Below, piece by piece: positions 25,913 to 34,333 of a stretch of 64,000 nt of DNA. The position numbers and the translations under genes were made by a program. The stretch is taken from contig NZ_FNPT01000006.1 of NCBI RefSeq assembly GCF_900107375.1, forward strand, positions 306,301 through 370,300, written 5' to 3'. The notes beneath the pieces are model-generated. The model had not been told where the DNA came from and made no database searches. It saw nothing but the letters and a program-made list of their open reading frames with translations. Every line of letters starts with the position of its first letter. Position 1 is the stretch's first letter. The DNA is from Lysobacter sp. yr284. GTDB lineage: Bacteria; Pseudomonadota; Gammaproteobacteria; Xanthomonadales; Xanthomonadaceae.

Positions 25913-27355
25913 CTAGAGCGTCATCCTGGCGCCGGTCGGGCCTTCCGGGTCTTGAGTCGGGGCCTGGGCCTGCTGCCGGGCCTGTTGTTGGTTGAGTCGC
26001 TCGACCCGTTCCAGGCTCGTTTCCGCAGGCACTTGGGCGGCGTTGCCGGCGTCGATCGCCAGGTGGTGGTGCGGCCCGGCCGGCCCGTGCGGGGAGGCAA
26101 ACCCGATGAGGTTCGTGCCCCCGTCCGCCGCCTTGCCGATCGCGACCCCGGTGAGGTTGGCCCCGACGATCGGGTCCGCCTTTACGGCCGCCAGGCCGGC
26201 CGCGGCGAGGTTGCGGGACTCGGCTTCGCTCCAACGTCCGTCCGCCTTGATCGCGCCGTGGAACATCTCGAATCCCCGGTGGTCCGGGTGGCCGGGGCTG
26301 TCCGCGCGAAACGCGGGACACGCGGCTGGGGCGTCGACGTCCACGTCCTTGGGGGGCGGGTTGGAGGGGCCTGTGCTCGTATCGCGCACGGTCTTCCACT
26401 CGAGCTTGCCGTCGCTGGTGTCGGTGAAGCTGAAGCGCTTACCGGGGCTTCCCAGGTCCACTCCGTTGCGTTCGATCTGCGCCAGGTCGAGCTTCAGGCG
26501 TTTCAGGTCGAGCCGGACCTCCGGCACCGCTTGCGTCGTTCCCTTCGCCGCTTCGGCGTGTGCCGCAGCGATGGTCGACAGCACGGACGGCCCGTAGTAG
26601 TTGCGGTAGTTCGAGTCCCCGCTCCGCCCGAGGGTCGCGCCCCGGTCGTAGTGGCAGGCCGCCACCGCTTCAACGGCCGGGCTGTTGAAGCGGTTGCCTG
26701 TGAGCTGGTATCCGCGGGGCCCGAGTCGGATCCCGGGGGCCAGCTTGGCCTCCAGGCTGTCTTCGTTGGTGTCGACGCACTTCGTGGACGCGTCAACGCG
26801 TTGAAGGAAGCTCTCTTGGGTATAGCCGCCCGGCTGGGTAGAAGCCACCCGGCTCGCGACAGCATTCATGCCGATCAACTCGGACAGCGCTTCGTCGCCG
26901 CGAGTGAAGTTCAAGTAGCGCTTGGCGTCGGCGGTCACGTCGACATACGACGCGTTGCCCACGCCTTCGGTGAGCCTGATTTCGATCGCGTTGGACAGCC
27001 GGCCGATCTCTTCTGTGCGCTGCTTGGCTGTGAGCGCGTGCCCCGTTTCGTGACCCAGCGTGTTGGTGATGTTGTCCAGACGGGCCTGCGCGTTGACGGT
27101 TTTATCGGTGAAGCTGCCCACGCTGATGAAAACGGTGCCGGTCGCGCTGTCGTAGTGGCCGCTCTCGTGTTTTCCCTGGGTCACGCCGATGCGCTTGAGG
27201 GCCTTCTGGTTCGCCGCGTCGACCATCACGCTGGCGAGGTAGGGCGAGGTCAGGATTGCCGCCTCGACGTCCCGGGCTGCGCCGGGCGGAATGTTCTTTT
27301 GGCTGGCGAGTTCGTCGACCAATGCGCGCAGTTGCGACGGCATCGGCTCAGCCAT
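25913..27355 (-). CDS. Predicted T4SS antibacterial effector: HExxH domain plus XVIPCD-like tail
   Basis: 480 residues from ATG 27355. Residues 1-170 hold a zincin-like motif H102-E-T-G-H106 (TLGHETGHALTAKQR) with acidic candidates for a third ligand about 50 residues later (GDEALSELIG). A middle region (about 170-345) has no family I recognise. The C-terminal ~120 residues (HPDHRGFEMFHGAIKADG, later GFASPHGPAGPHHHLAID, SLERVERLNQQQARQQAQ and a Gln/Pro-rich end) have the layout of the XVIPCD signal that binds VirD4 of the Xanthomonadaceae killing T4SS. No N-terminal signal peptide, consistent with T4SS export. Its ATG overlaps the stop of the lipoprotein upstream (ATGGCTGA), as effector/immunity pairs do. 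Base composition is less GC-extreme than the neighbours. The protease activity is inferred from the motif only. Confidence 0.75.
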   Translation of the reverse strand: MAEPMPSQLRALVDELASQKNIPPGAARDVEAAILTSPYLASVMVDAANQKALKRIGVTQGKHESGHYDSATGTVFISVGSFTDKTVNAQARLDNITNTLGHETGHALTAKQRTEEIGRLSNAIEIRLTEGVGNASYVDVTADAKRYLNFTRGDEALSELIGMNAVASRVASTQPGGYTQESFLQRVDASTKCVDTNEDSLEAKLAPGIRLGPRGYQLTGNRFNSPAVEAVAACHYDRGATLGRSGDSNYRNYYGPSVLSTIAAAHAEAAKGTTQAVPEVRLDLKRLKLDLAQIERNGVDLGSPGKRFSFTDTSDGKLEWKTVRDTSTGPSNPPPKDVDVDAPAACPAFRADSPGHPDHRGFEMFHGAIKADGRWSEAESRNLAAAGLAAVKADPIVGANLTGVAIGKAADGGTNLIGFASPHGPAGPHHHLAIDAGNAAQVPAETSLERVERLNQQQARQQAQAPTQDPEGPTGARMTL

Positions 27356-28208
27356 GGTCGACCTCGGCGTCGTCGGCGTCGATCTCAACGGCCATCACGC
27401 AAGGGCGCCCCTTCGGATCGGAACCGTCGAGCGCTCGGTAGAGGGTCACGACCAGGTAAAAGGTGATGTTGTTCGCCGGGACGTCCTTGCGAAACGACCA
27501 AAACTCCTTGAGGTGCGGCGCGCTTTTCGAGCGCGCGTAGCCCATCGCGGCGATCTCGTCGCTGAAGGGGCCGAAGTCGAAACTGCACGTGGACAACGCG
27601 TTCTCGGGCTTGCGGGGGTCGCCCTTCCAACCCGCAGGCACCCAGCGGATTTCCACGTGCTGCCCCGGTGTGCCCGAATACAAGGCATTGACCCTGACGC
27701 CATAGCGAACCCCGTCCACCAGCGGCCCAGCGACCCGCTGGCGCTCGGCGTCCTTGGGGTCCGGGCCCAAGGGGGTTCCCAGCACCTGCGCGACGTGGGC
27801 TGCCTCGGTGTCGCGAGCGGTCTTCAGCCCCGCAATGAGCTTCAGCACCCGCGCCCGCAGCTCTTGGGTCGACAGGGCGGGTCCCTGAGGCAGGGGTAGG
27901 GGCGTCGATGGGGCCGGGTTGGCCTTCGGCGGCGGAGTAACGCTCTCGGCGTAAGCCGCGGCGCGATCAGCGGCGGCTGCCGCCGCATCGGCGGGGTTGT
28001 CGGTGGGGGCGGTGGCGTCTGGTGGGACGGAGGTGGGCGCCGTCATGGCGGGCTGCTCCTGGCGGGACGCGGCGACGGGGTCGGCCGCTGGCTGGGCGCA
28101 CGCCGCCACGCCAGCCAAGGCAAGCGCCAAGAGGTACCCGCGGCCGCGCGGGCGGGATTTGGGGCGGTCAGGGCCGTCCGCGGGGCGGATGGCGGCATTG
28201 CGTGTCAT
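27348..28208 (-). CDS. Lipoprotein, predicted immunity partner of the T4SS effector
   Basis: 286 residues: Arg-rich start, hydrophobic helix about 25-36 and lipobox LAGVAAC (lipid-bearing C37), then a Pro/Ala/Asp-rich linker of about 80 residues that could span the periplasm, and a folded domain from about 120 with two cysteines (STCSFDFGPF, GRPCVMAVEI) that may pair. The family is not recognised. In Xanthomonas and Stenotrophomonas, T4SS effectors are encoded next to lipoproteins that neutralise them in the periplasm; order, overlap and lipobox all match. ATG 28208 was chosen because AAGGA lies 8 bp upstream. Confidence 0.75.
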   Translation of the reverse strand: MTRNAAIRPADGPDRPKSRPRGRGYLLALALAGVAACAQPAADPVAASRQEQPAMTAPTSVPPDATAPTDNPADAAAAAADRAAAYAESVTPPPKANPAPSTPLPLPQGPALSTQELRARVLKLIAGLKTARDTEAAHVAQVLGTPLGPDPKDAERQRVAGPLVDGVRYGVRVNALYSGTPGQHVEIRWVPAGWKGDPRKPENALSTCSFDFGPFSDEIAAMGYARSKSAPHLKEFWSFRKDVPANNITFYLVVTLYRALDGSDPKGRPCVMAVEIDADDAEVDHG

Positions 28209-28655
28209 CGGGTCCATCCTTCGCCGCGTCCATCGCCGGGTGCCCGGCGAGGCCAACGATGCGCAGCTTTGGGTTGTGCAGCAAGGCCCATTTTGAGGAG
28301 GCGGTCAAGCGGGCAACGCGATGCGGGACGCAGATCGAAAGGCCCATTCGAGACGTGTACTCGCCAGGCACGCGGAGTGTACCTGCCCCCTGTCTGGCCA
28401 AGCCCAAGGGTCAAGACCGAGTCCGGATCGCGCGAGGGTTCCGGCGATGTAGCCGATCAAGGTCGCGCCCGGCGACAGCGAAGTTGCGGCTGCGAAAATC
28501 CTCGAAGAGCGACTTCGGTGGCGGGCGCCGGCTTCGCTGTTGGCTGGAGTCGATGGCCGCGCATCTGCAGCGGCGTGACGCGTTCGCGGCCGACCCGGAT
28601 CGGGGACGAAGCGTTTTGATTTAGCTCCGCCGATCTCGACGCAACCGCGCCCGAC
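28209..28655. other. Intergenic region upstream of the effector/immunity pair
   Basis: About 450 bp without a supported gene. Several short frames run through it in both directions but none has a ribosome site, family motif or consistent codon use. It should contain the promoter of the effector/immunity operon. No clear sigma-70 or repeat structure was recognised. Confidence 0.5.
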
Positions 28656-29213
28656 TCAGCCGCCGAAATTCCACGCCGACAGCTTGCGCCAGCCCTCGGC
28701 GCCGAGCTTCTCCAGCGTCGCCAGGTTGCGCTCGACGATCGCGTCGGGGTCCGGGAACGCGGCCACCGCGCGCTCCACGCTGCTCTCGCGCAGCAGGTGC
28801 AAGGTGGGGTAGGGCGAGCGGTTGGTGCAGTTGCCGATGTCGTCGTAGGCGGTGCCGGCGAACTGGTAATCCGGGTGGAAGCTGGCGATCTGGATCTCGC
28901 CCTCCAGGTCCAGCAGCGCCACCGCCTCGTCGGCGAGGTCGAGGAAGTCGTTGAATTCGAGGAAGTCGGTCAACGCCTGCGGATGGATCAGCAGCGTGGT
29001 GTCGATCTGCTCGGCCGGGGTCTGTTCCAGCAGCACCAGTTCCGACGACAGTTCTTCCAGCAGTTGTTCCGGGGTGCGCGCGTAACTCAGCACGAAGCGG
29101 ATCTGGCGCTTGGCCAGCACCGCCTTGGCGAACGGGCACAGGTTCAGCCCGATCACCGCGCGCTCCAGCCAGCGCGCGGTCTGTGCGACAGGATCGGGGC
29201 CGTACTCGTGCAT
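28656..29213 (-). CDS. DUF1415 family protein
   Basis: 185 residues, soluble. Characteristic sequence: ARWLERAVIGLNLCPFAKAV near the start, then TTLLIHPQALTDFLEFNDFL, IQIASFHPDYQFAGT and CTNRSPYPTLHLLRE. DUF1415 proteins are widespread in proteobacteria without a known role; the conserved CPF and HPxYxF motifs suggest a binding or catalytic site. It ends a minus-strand pair with yajQ upstream, 10 bp apart. Confidence 0.9.
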   Translation of the reverse strand: MHEYGPDPVAQTARWLERAVIGLNLCPFAKAVLAKRQIRFVLSYARTPEQLLEELSSELVLLEQTPAEQIDTTLLIHPQALTDFLEFNDFLDLADEAVALLDLEGEIQIASFHPDYQFAGTAYDDIGNCTNRSPYPTLHLLRESSVERAVAAFPDPDAIVERNLATLEKLGAEGWRKLSAWNFGG

Positions 29214-29223
29214 CGCGCGCGGC

Positions 29224-29706
29224 TCAGTCGCGGAAGTTGTCGTACTGCAGCGGGCGCTCGAAGTCGCCGGCGCGCAGCAGGGCGATGGCGGCCTGCAGGT
29301 CGTCGCGCTTCTTGCCGGTCACGCGCAGCTTGTCGCCGTTGATCTGGGTCTCGACCTTGAGCTTGGCGTCCTTGATCGCGGCGGCGATCTTCTTCGCCAG
29401 CTTCTGCTCGATGCCCTGCTGCACGGTGATCTTCTGGCGCGCGCCGGCCAGGTTGGTCTCGATGTCGCCGAACTCCAGGCAGCGCGCGTCGATCTGGCGC
29501 GCCGACAGGCGCTGGCGCAGGATCAGGGTCATCTGCTCGAGCTGGAACTCGCTCGGCGCCGACTGGGTGATCAGCTTGTCGTCGAGCGCGAACTTGGCGT
29601 CCACGCCCTTGAAGTCGAAGCGGGTGGACAGCTCGCGGTTGGCCTGGTCGACCGCGTTGGTGAGTTCGTGGGTATCGACTTCGGAAACCACGTCGAAAGA
29701 AGGCAT
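29224..29706 (-). CDS. yajQ: YajQ-family cyclic-di-GMP/nucleotide-binding protein
   Basis: 160 residues. Opens MPSFDVVSEVDTHELTNAVD and contains FDFKGVDAKFALDDK and KITVQQGIEQKLAKKI, all diagnostic. YajQ has two ferredoxin-like domains. The Xanthomonas campestris homologue binds c-di-GMP and affects transcription of virulence genes, so a similar effector role is plausible. ATG 29706 is preferred to longer frames. Co-directional with the DUF1415 gene. Confidence 0.95.
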   Translation of the reverse strand: MPSFDVVSEVDTHELTNAVDQANRELSTRFDFKGVDAKFALDDKLITQSAPSEFQLEQMTLILRQRLSARQIDARCLEFGDIETNLAGARQKITVQQGIEQKLAKKIAAAIKDAKLKVETQINGDKLRVTGKKRDDLQAAIALLRAGDFERPLQYDNFRD

Positions 29707-29924
29707 GGCGCACTCGCACGATGGGGGAAACGCCGCACAGGGTAGCGCAAGCGCGACGGCGATACGCAGCGTTGCAGCGGCGCAGCGTTCCCGGCCGCGC
29801 CGGATTGACGCCGGCGCCACGCCGCGCGCCTAGAATGAACGCCCCAGCGCCCGTCCGCCTCCGGCCACGACCCGGGGGACCCGCGGCCGCCGCTGCGTCC
29901 CGTCCACGCCACCTGGAATCCCCC

Positions 29925-30980
29925 ATGCCCAAGACCGCCGCCTACGCCGCGCGCAACGCGCATTCGCCCCTGGCCCCGTTCTCGATCGACCGCCGCGAGC
30001 CCGGCCCGGACGAGGTGCTGATCGACATCCTGTATTGCGGCGTCTGCCATTCCGACATCCACCAGGCCCGCGACGAGTGGGGCGGTTCGATCTTCCCGAT
30101 GGTGCCGGGCCACGAGATCGTCGGCCGGGTCGCCCAGGCCGGCGCCAACGTGAAGGGCTTCAAGGTCGGCGACGCCGTCGGCGTGGGCTGCTTCGTCGAT
30201 TCCTGCCGCGAATGCGCGCAGTGCAAGGCCGGCGAAGAGCAGTACTGCGACCAGGGCATGACCGGCACCTACAACTCGACCGAGCGCGGCAGCGGCGCGC
30301 CGACCTACGGCGGCTACTCGACCCGCATCACCGTCGACCAGGCCTACGTGCTGCGCATCCCCGAGTCGATCCCGCTCGACCGCGCCGCGCCGCTGCTGTG
30401 CGCCGGCATCACCACCTACTCGCCGCTGCGCCACTACGGCGTCGAGGCCGGCGACGAACTGGCCGTGGTCGGCCTCGGCGGCCTGGGCCACATGGCGGTC
30501 AAGCTGGCGGTGGCGATGGGCGCGCGGGTGACCGTGCTGAGCACCTCCGAGTCCAAGCGCGAGGCCGCGCTGGAACTGGGCGCGCACGCCTTCGCCGCGA
30601 CCCGCGACAAGGACACCTTCAAGCGCCTGGCGCGCAGCTTCGACTTCGTCATCGACACGGTCTCCGGCGAGCACGACTACAACGCCTACCTGAGCCTGCT
30701 CAAGGTCGACGGCACCATGGTCCTGCTCGGCGTGCCGGAAAAGCCCGCGCCGGTCGCGGCCGGCGCGCTGATCATGCAGCGGCGCAAGCTCGGCGGCTCG
30801 CTGATCGGCGGCATCCGCGAGACCCAGGAGATGCTGGACTTCTGCGCCGAGCACGGCGTGGCCTCGGACATCGAGCTGATCGGCATCGAATCGATCAACG
30901 AAGCCTACGAGCGGATGATCAAGGGCGACGTGCGCTACCGCTTCGTGATCGACATCGCCAGCCTCGAAAAGGCCGCCTGA
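29925..30980 (+). CDS. Zinc-dependent alcohol dehydrogenase (cinnamyl/YahK type)
   Basis: 351 residues. Catalytic zinc ligands in CGVCHSDIH and GHEIVGRV; structural zinc cysteines in VDSCRECAQCKAGEEQYC; NAD(P) fold VVGLGGLGHMAVKLA. The pattern GTYNSTERGSGAPTYGGYS and overall length place it with CAD/YahK-type aldehyde reductases that prefer NADPH. The substrate is probably a medium-chain or aromatic aldehyde. ATG at 29925. Divergent from yajQ. Confidence 0.93.
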   Translation: MPKTAAYAARNAHSPLAPFSIDRREPGPDEVLIDILYCGVCHSDIHQARDEWGGSIFPMVPGHEIVGRVAQAGANVKGFKVGDAVGVGCFVDSCRECAQCKAGEEQYCDQGMTGTYNSTERGSGAPTYGGYSTRITVDQAYVLRIPESIPLDRAAPLLCAGITTYSPLRHYGVEAGDELAVVGLGGLGHMAVKLAVAMGARVTVLSTSESKREAALELGAHAFAATRDKDTFKRLARSFDFVIDTVSGEHDYNAYLSLLKVDGTMVLLGVPEKPAPVAAGALIMQRRKLGGSLIGGIRETQEMLDFCAEHGVASDIELIGIESINEAYERMIKGDVRYRFVIDIASLEKAA

Positions 30981-30990
30981 TCCGCGGGCC

Positions 30991-31016
30991 GCGGGAGGGC
31001 CCGAACGCCCTCCCGC
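30991..31016 (+). terminator. Hairpin after the alcohol dehydrogenase gene
   Basis: A perfect 10-bp stem GCGGGAGGGC / GCCCTCCCGC with a CCGAAC loop begins 10 bp after the stop. It lacks a clear U-run, so termination efficiency is uncertain. Confidence 0.5.
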
Positions 31017-31042
31017 CGCCCTCGCGGCCGTAGACTGCGGCC

Positions 31043-31609
31043 ATGCCGCTGCTGCTCATCCCGTTCGCCCTGCTGGCCCTGGCCCTGTTGTGGGCGCTGC
31101 TGATCCCGGTCGGCCTGATCCAGCGCTATCGCTACGGCAAGGCCCGCCGGCGCGCGCTCGGCTGGGCGGTGAGCCTGGGCGCGGCGTTCTCGCTGCTGTC
31201 GCTGCTGCTGTTCTTCGCCGGCGCCTGGGTGTCGGGCCACTGGGTCGCCGACGCGCCGGCGTTCGCTGCCGCCGGGTTGCTGGCCGGGCTGGCGCTCGGC
31301 GCGCTCGGGCTGGCCCTGACCCGGTTCGAGGACGACCCTCGCGGCCTGTACTACACCCCCAGCCGCTGGATCGCGCTCGGCCTGACCGGCTTGATCGCCG
31401 CGCGCCTGGCCTACGGCCTGTGGCAGGGCCTGCACGCCTGGAGCGCCGACGCGCCGCACGCCTGGCTGCCGCGCCAGGGCGGCCTGTTCGCGGTCGGCGG
31501 GCTGCTGCTGGGCTATTACCTGGTCTACACCCTCGGCCTGCGCCGCCGCCTGCGACGCCATCGCCTGGCCCGCACGCCGCCGCCCGGCCACACTGCTGCC
31601 GGGCGCTGA
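31043..31609 (+). CDS. DUF1453-like membrane protein
   Basis: 188 residues with four or five hydrophobic helices. FEDDPRGLYYTPSRWIALGL and LIAARLAYGLWQGL match the DUF1453 (CcdC-like) pattern. Function unknown. An Arg-rich tail (LRRRLRRHRLAR) would be cytoplasmic. It stands between the dehydrogenase and an EamA transporter. Confidence 0.78.
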   Translation: MPLLLIPFALLALALLWALLIPVGLIQRYRYGKARRRALGWAVSLGAAFSLLSLLLFFAGAWVSGHWVADAPAFAAAGLLAGLALGALGLALTRFEDDPRGLYYTPSRWIALGLTGLIAARLAYGLWQGLHAWSADAPHAWLPRQGGLFAVGGLLLGYYLVYTLGLRRRLRRHRLARTPPPGHTAAGR

Positions 31610-31729
31610 CAGCAGGCGGGTGACGGCCCGCGGCGGCCGGGTCATGATGCCGGACCCCGACGTCGCCTCTGCCATGACCACGCCGTTCTCCCGCTGCTTC
31701 GCCGCCGCCTGCGTCCCGGCGCGCGCGCC

Positions 31730-32614
31730 ATGACCGCCGCCAACCCGCACGCGCGCCGCGCCATCGCCACCATGCTGGTGGCGGTGCTGATGTTCTCGAT
31801 GATGGACGCGCTGCTGAAGCTGCTGTCCGAGCACTACCCGCCGTTCCAGGTGGCGACCCTGCGCGGCGCCTCGTCGCTGCCGTTCGTGCTGACCTGGGCC
31901 TTCGCCAGCGGCGGCGGCCGCAGCCTGCTGCGGGTGCGCTGGCCGCTGCACCTGCTGCGCGGCGCGCTCGGCGTCGGGATGATGGCCTCGTTCGTCTACG
32001 GCGTGAACCGGTTGCCGCTGTCGACCGCGTACTCGATCTTCTTCATCGCCCCGCTGCTGATCACCGCCCTGTCCGGCCCGCTGCTGAGCGAGCAGGTCGG
32101 GCCGCGGCGCTGGGTCGCCATCGGCATCGGCCTGCTCGGGGTGCTGGTGCTGCTGCGGCCGACCGGCGCGGGCATGCTCAGTGTCGCCGCGCTGGCGATC
32201 CTCGGCGCGGCGCTGGGTTATGCGGTCACCGCGATCACCGTGCGCGTGCTCGCGCGCACCGACAGCACCCAGGCGATGATGGTCTGGCTGATGGGGCTGA
32301 TGACCCTGGGCGCCGGCGCGCTGGCCTGGCAGGACTGGGTGCCGCTGCGCGCCGAGCACGCCTGGCTGATCGCCGGGCTGGGCGTGGCCGGCTCGCTCGG
32401 CCAGTACGCGGTCACCGAAGCCTTCCGCCTCGGCGAGGCCTCGCTGATCGCGCCGCTGGAATACACCGCCTTGATCTGGGGCGTGATGCTCGACTTGGCC
32501 CTGTGGGGCGTGCTGCCCGACGCGGTGACCTGGGTTGGCGCGGCGATCATCGTCGCCAGCGGCCTGTACCTGCTGCGGCGCGAGCGCGTTCACCTCGAAG
32601 CTGAACATCCTTAA
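31730..32614 (+). CDS. EamA/DMT-family transporter
   Basis: 294 residues, ten predicted transmembrane helices in two EamA repeats (about 8-140 and 150-290). Typical features: LLKLLSEHYPPFQVATLRG in the first repeat, VNRLPLSTAYSIFFIAPLLI, and in the second EAFRLGEASLIAPLEYTAL. Members move metabolites or amino acids; the substrate is unknown. The ATG overlaps the stop of a possible 28-codon upstream reading frame (31647-31733), which could couple translation. Confidence 0.9.
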   Translation: MTAANPHARRAIATMLVAVLMFSMMDALLKLLSEHYPPFQVATLRGASSLPFVLTWAFASGGGRSLLRVRWPLHLLRGALGVGMMASFVYGVNRLPLSTAYSIFFIAPLLITALSGPLLSEQVGPRRWVAIGIGLLGVLVLLRPTGAGMLSVAALAILGAALGYAVTAITVRVLARTDSTQAMMVWLMGLMTLGAGALAWQDWVPLRAEHAWLIAGLGVAGSLGQYAVTEAFRLGEASLIAPLEYTALIWGVMLDLALWGVLPDAVTWVGAAIIVASGLYLLRRERVHLEAEHP

Positions 32615-32712
32615 AGCTCGCGGCGTTTTCTCGCCGCAGCGCGCCATGACGGCCGCCGTTCCCGGAGTTACTGTCGAGACGTAGTTGGCAGTAGCACGGG
32701 GGAAGCATCGCG

Positions 32713-33513
32713 ATGACCGCACTCGTCCACGCTCCGGGGGCTCCGTGCTGGTTCGAGTTGGCCACCGACGACCAGCCGGCGATCGAGGCCTTCTACCGCG
32801 CGCTGTTCGGCTGGACGGTCGAGCGCACGCCGATGCCCGACGGCAGCCTCTACACCATCTTCAAGCTCGACGGCCGCGACGTCGCCGGCACCTACACCCT
32901 GGTGCCGGGCGCGGTGACCGGCATCGACGGCATCGGCGGCCCGCACTGGGGCGTGTATTTCCGCACCGCCGACTGCGACAAGGCGGTCGCGCGCGCGGTC
33001 GCGCTGGGCGGGCGCATGGTCGCCGCGCCGTTCGAACTGATGGAACACGTGCGCATGGCGGTGTGCGCCGATCCCGAGGGCGTGGTGTTCTCGCTGGCGC
33101 AGCAGCGCGCCCACCCCGGGGTGGACGCGCTGGGGGTCGACAACGCGGTGTGCTGGGCCGAATTGGCCACCGGCGACATCGACCGCGCCGAGCGCTACTA
33201 CCAGCAATTGTTCGGCTGGCGCATGCGCAGCCATCCCAGCGGGCCGGACGGCTACCGGGTGTTCGCCGACGGCCAGCGCCTGCTCGGCGGCCTGCTGCAG
33301 ATGCGGCCGGAGTGGCAGGGCCTGGCCCCGCATTGGTCGATCTACCTGCAGGTGGCGGACGTGGCGGCCTGCGTGCAGCGCGCGCTGGCGCTGGGCGGGC
33401 GGCTGGAGGCGGCGCCGTTCGAGGCCACCGGCGTGGTCCGCATCGCCCGCTTGAGCGATCCGCGCGGCGCCGGGTTCTACCTCATCCAGTTCCTCGACGA
33501 CGGCTCCGGCTGA
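32713..33513 (+). CDS. VOC-family protein with two glyoxalase-like domains
   Basis: 266 residues, two VOC modules: about 10-125 (CWFELATDDQPAIEAFYRAL, AVCADPEGVVFSLAQQ) and about 140-262 (CWAELATGDIDRAERYYQQL, ARLSDPRGAGFYLIQF). This is the tandem arrangement found in a group of actinobacterial and proteobacterial proteins often called hydroxylases or glyoxalases on weak grounds. Metal ligands are incomplete. Substrate unknown. A GGGGGAAG stretch precedes the ATG. Confidence 0.9.
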   Translation: MTALVHAPGAPCWFELATDDQPAIEAFYRALFGWTVERTPMPDGSLYTIFKLDGRDVAGTYTLVPGAVTGIDGIGGPHWGVYFRTADCDKAVARAVALGGRMVAAPFELMEHVRMAVCADPEGVVFSLAQQRAHPGVDALGVDNAVCWAELATGDIDRAERYYQQLFGWRMRSHPSGPDGYRVFADGQRLLGGLLQMRPEWQGLAPHWSIYLQVADVAACVQRALALGGRLEAAPFEATGVVRIARLSDPRGAGFYLIQFLDDGSG

Positions 33514-33535
33514 GCCGCGCGCAAGGCGAACGCGC

Positions 33536-33565
33536 AAAAACGAACGGGCTCCCGAAGGAGCCCGT
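33536..33565 (-). terminator. Intrinsic terminator downstream of ompW
   Basis: Stem ACGGGCTCC / GGAGCCCGT (33544-33565) with loop CGAA; on the minus strand it is followed by CGTTTTTGCG. It lies 136 bp after the ompW stop. On the plus strand it is 30 bp after the VOC gene and may help there too, though without a U-run. Confidence 0.82.
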
Positions 33566-33700
33566 CCGCTACGGCTTACTGCATGGTGCTTGTTGCGTAC
33601 TGCGGTGTTGCGACTGCGTACTGCTACGAGCGACTTCCACAACGGTACTGCCTGCTGCCTTGCTGCTTTGGCGCGTGCGCCTGGATCGGCCGCGCGCCGA

Positions 33701-34333
33701 TCAGAAGCGCGCGCCGATGCCGACGCCGACGGTGACCGGGTTCAGCTCGGCTTCGCCGACCTTGACGCCGTCCAGCTTCACGTCCGACTTGCTGCCCTGC
33801 ATGTAGCGCACGTCGGCGCGGGCGAACCAGGTCGGGTTGATGTTGAGGTCCACGCCGGCGGTGGCGATGCCGCCCTTGGCGTTGTCCACGCCCAGGCGCT
33901 GGCCGCTGATCAGCTTCTCGCCGGTGTAGTTGGCCTGGTAGTAGCCCAGGCCCACGAACGGACGCACGATGCTGTCGGCGCCGCGGAAGTGGTACTGGCC
34001 GCTGAGCGCGACCGGCTGCGAGTCGATGCTGCCGATCTTGCCGCCGTTCGAGTTCAGGCGCTGGCCGAACTTGTCGGCCGAACCCCACGCCTCGATGGCG
34101 AAGTTGTCGTTGAAGAAGTAGCTGGCGCTCAGGGTCGGGGCGCCGTCGCCGTCGACGTCGGTGCGCACGCCGCCGATCTGCGGATTCTTGGTCGGCTGGC
34201 TCAGGGCGTAGCCGCCGACGATGGCGAAGCGCTTGCCGCTGGCGCTGTCGGTGGAGGCATCCTGAGCGAAGGCGGCCGGGGCGAAGGCCAGGGCGCCGAG
34301 CATGGCAAGGGTCAAATGACGGAAGCGGATCAT
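33701..34333 (-). CDS. OmpW-like outer-membrane protein
   Basis: 210 residues: signal peptide about 1-23 (TLAMLGALAFAPAAFA then QD) and an eight-stranded barrel pattern of alternating residues ending in the C-terminal Phe typical of outer-membrane insertion (VTVGVGIGARF). YFFNDNFAIEAWGS, PFVGLGYYQANYTGEKL and WFARADVRYMQGSK match OmpW, a small-solute channel. ATG 34333 was chosen for the signal peptide. The terminator lies downstream. Confidence 0.88.
   Translation of the reverse strand: MIRFRHLTLAMLGALAFAPAAFAQDASTDSASGKRFAIVGGYALSQPTKNPQIGGVRTDVDGDGAPTLSASYFFNDNFAIEAWGSADKFGQRLNSNGGKIGSIDSQPVALSGQYHFRGADSIVRPFVGLGYYQANYTGEKLISGQRLGVDNAKGGIATAGVDLNINPTWFARADVRYMQGSKSDVKLDGVKVGEAELNPVTVGVGIGARF

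Noticed and set aside
28168..28407. Possible 79-aa gene upstream of the immunity lipoprotein
   Set aside because: Overlaps the lipoprotein start in another frame, with no ribosome site or recognisable family.
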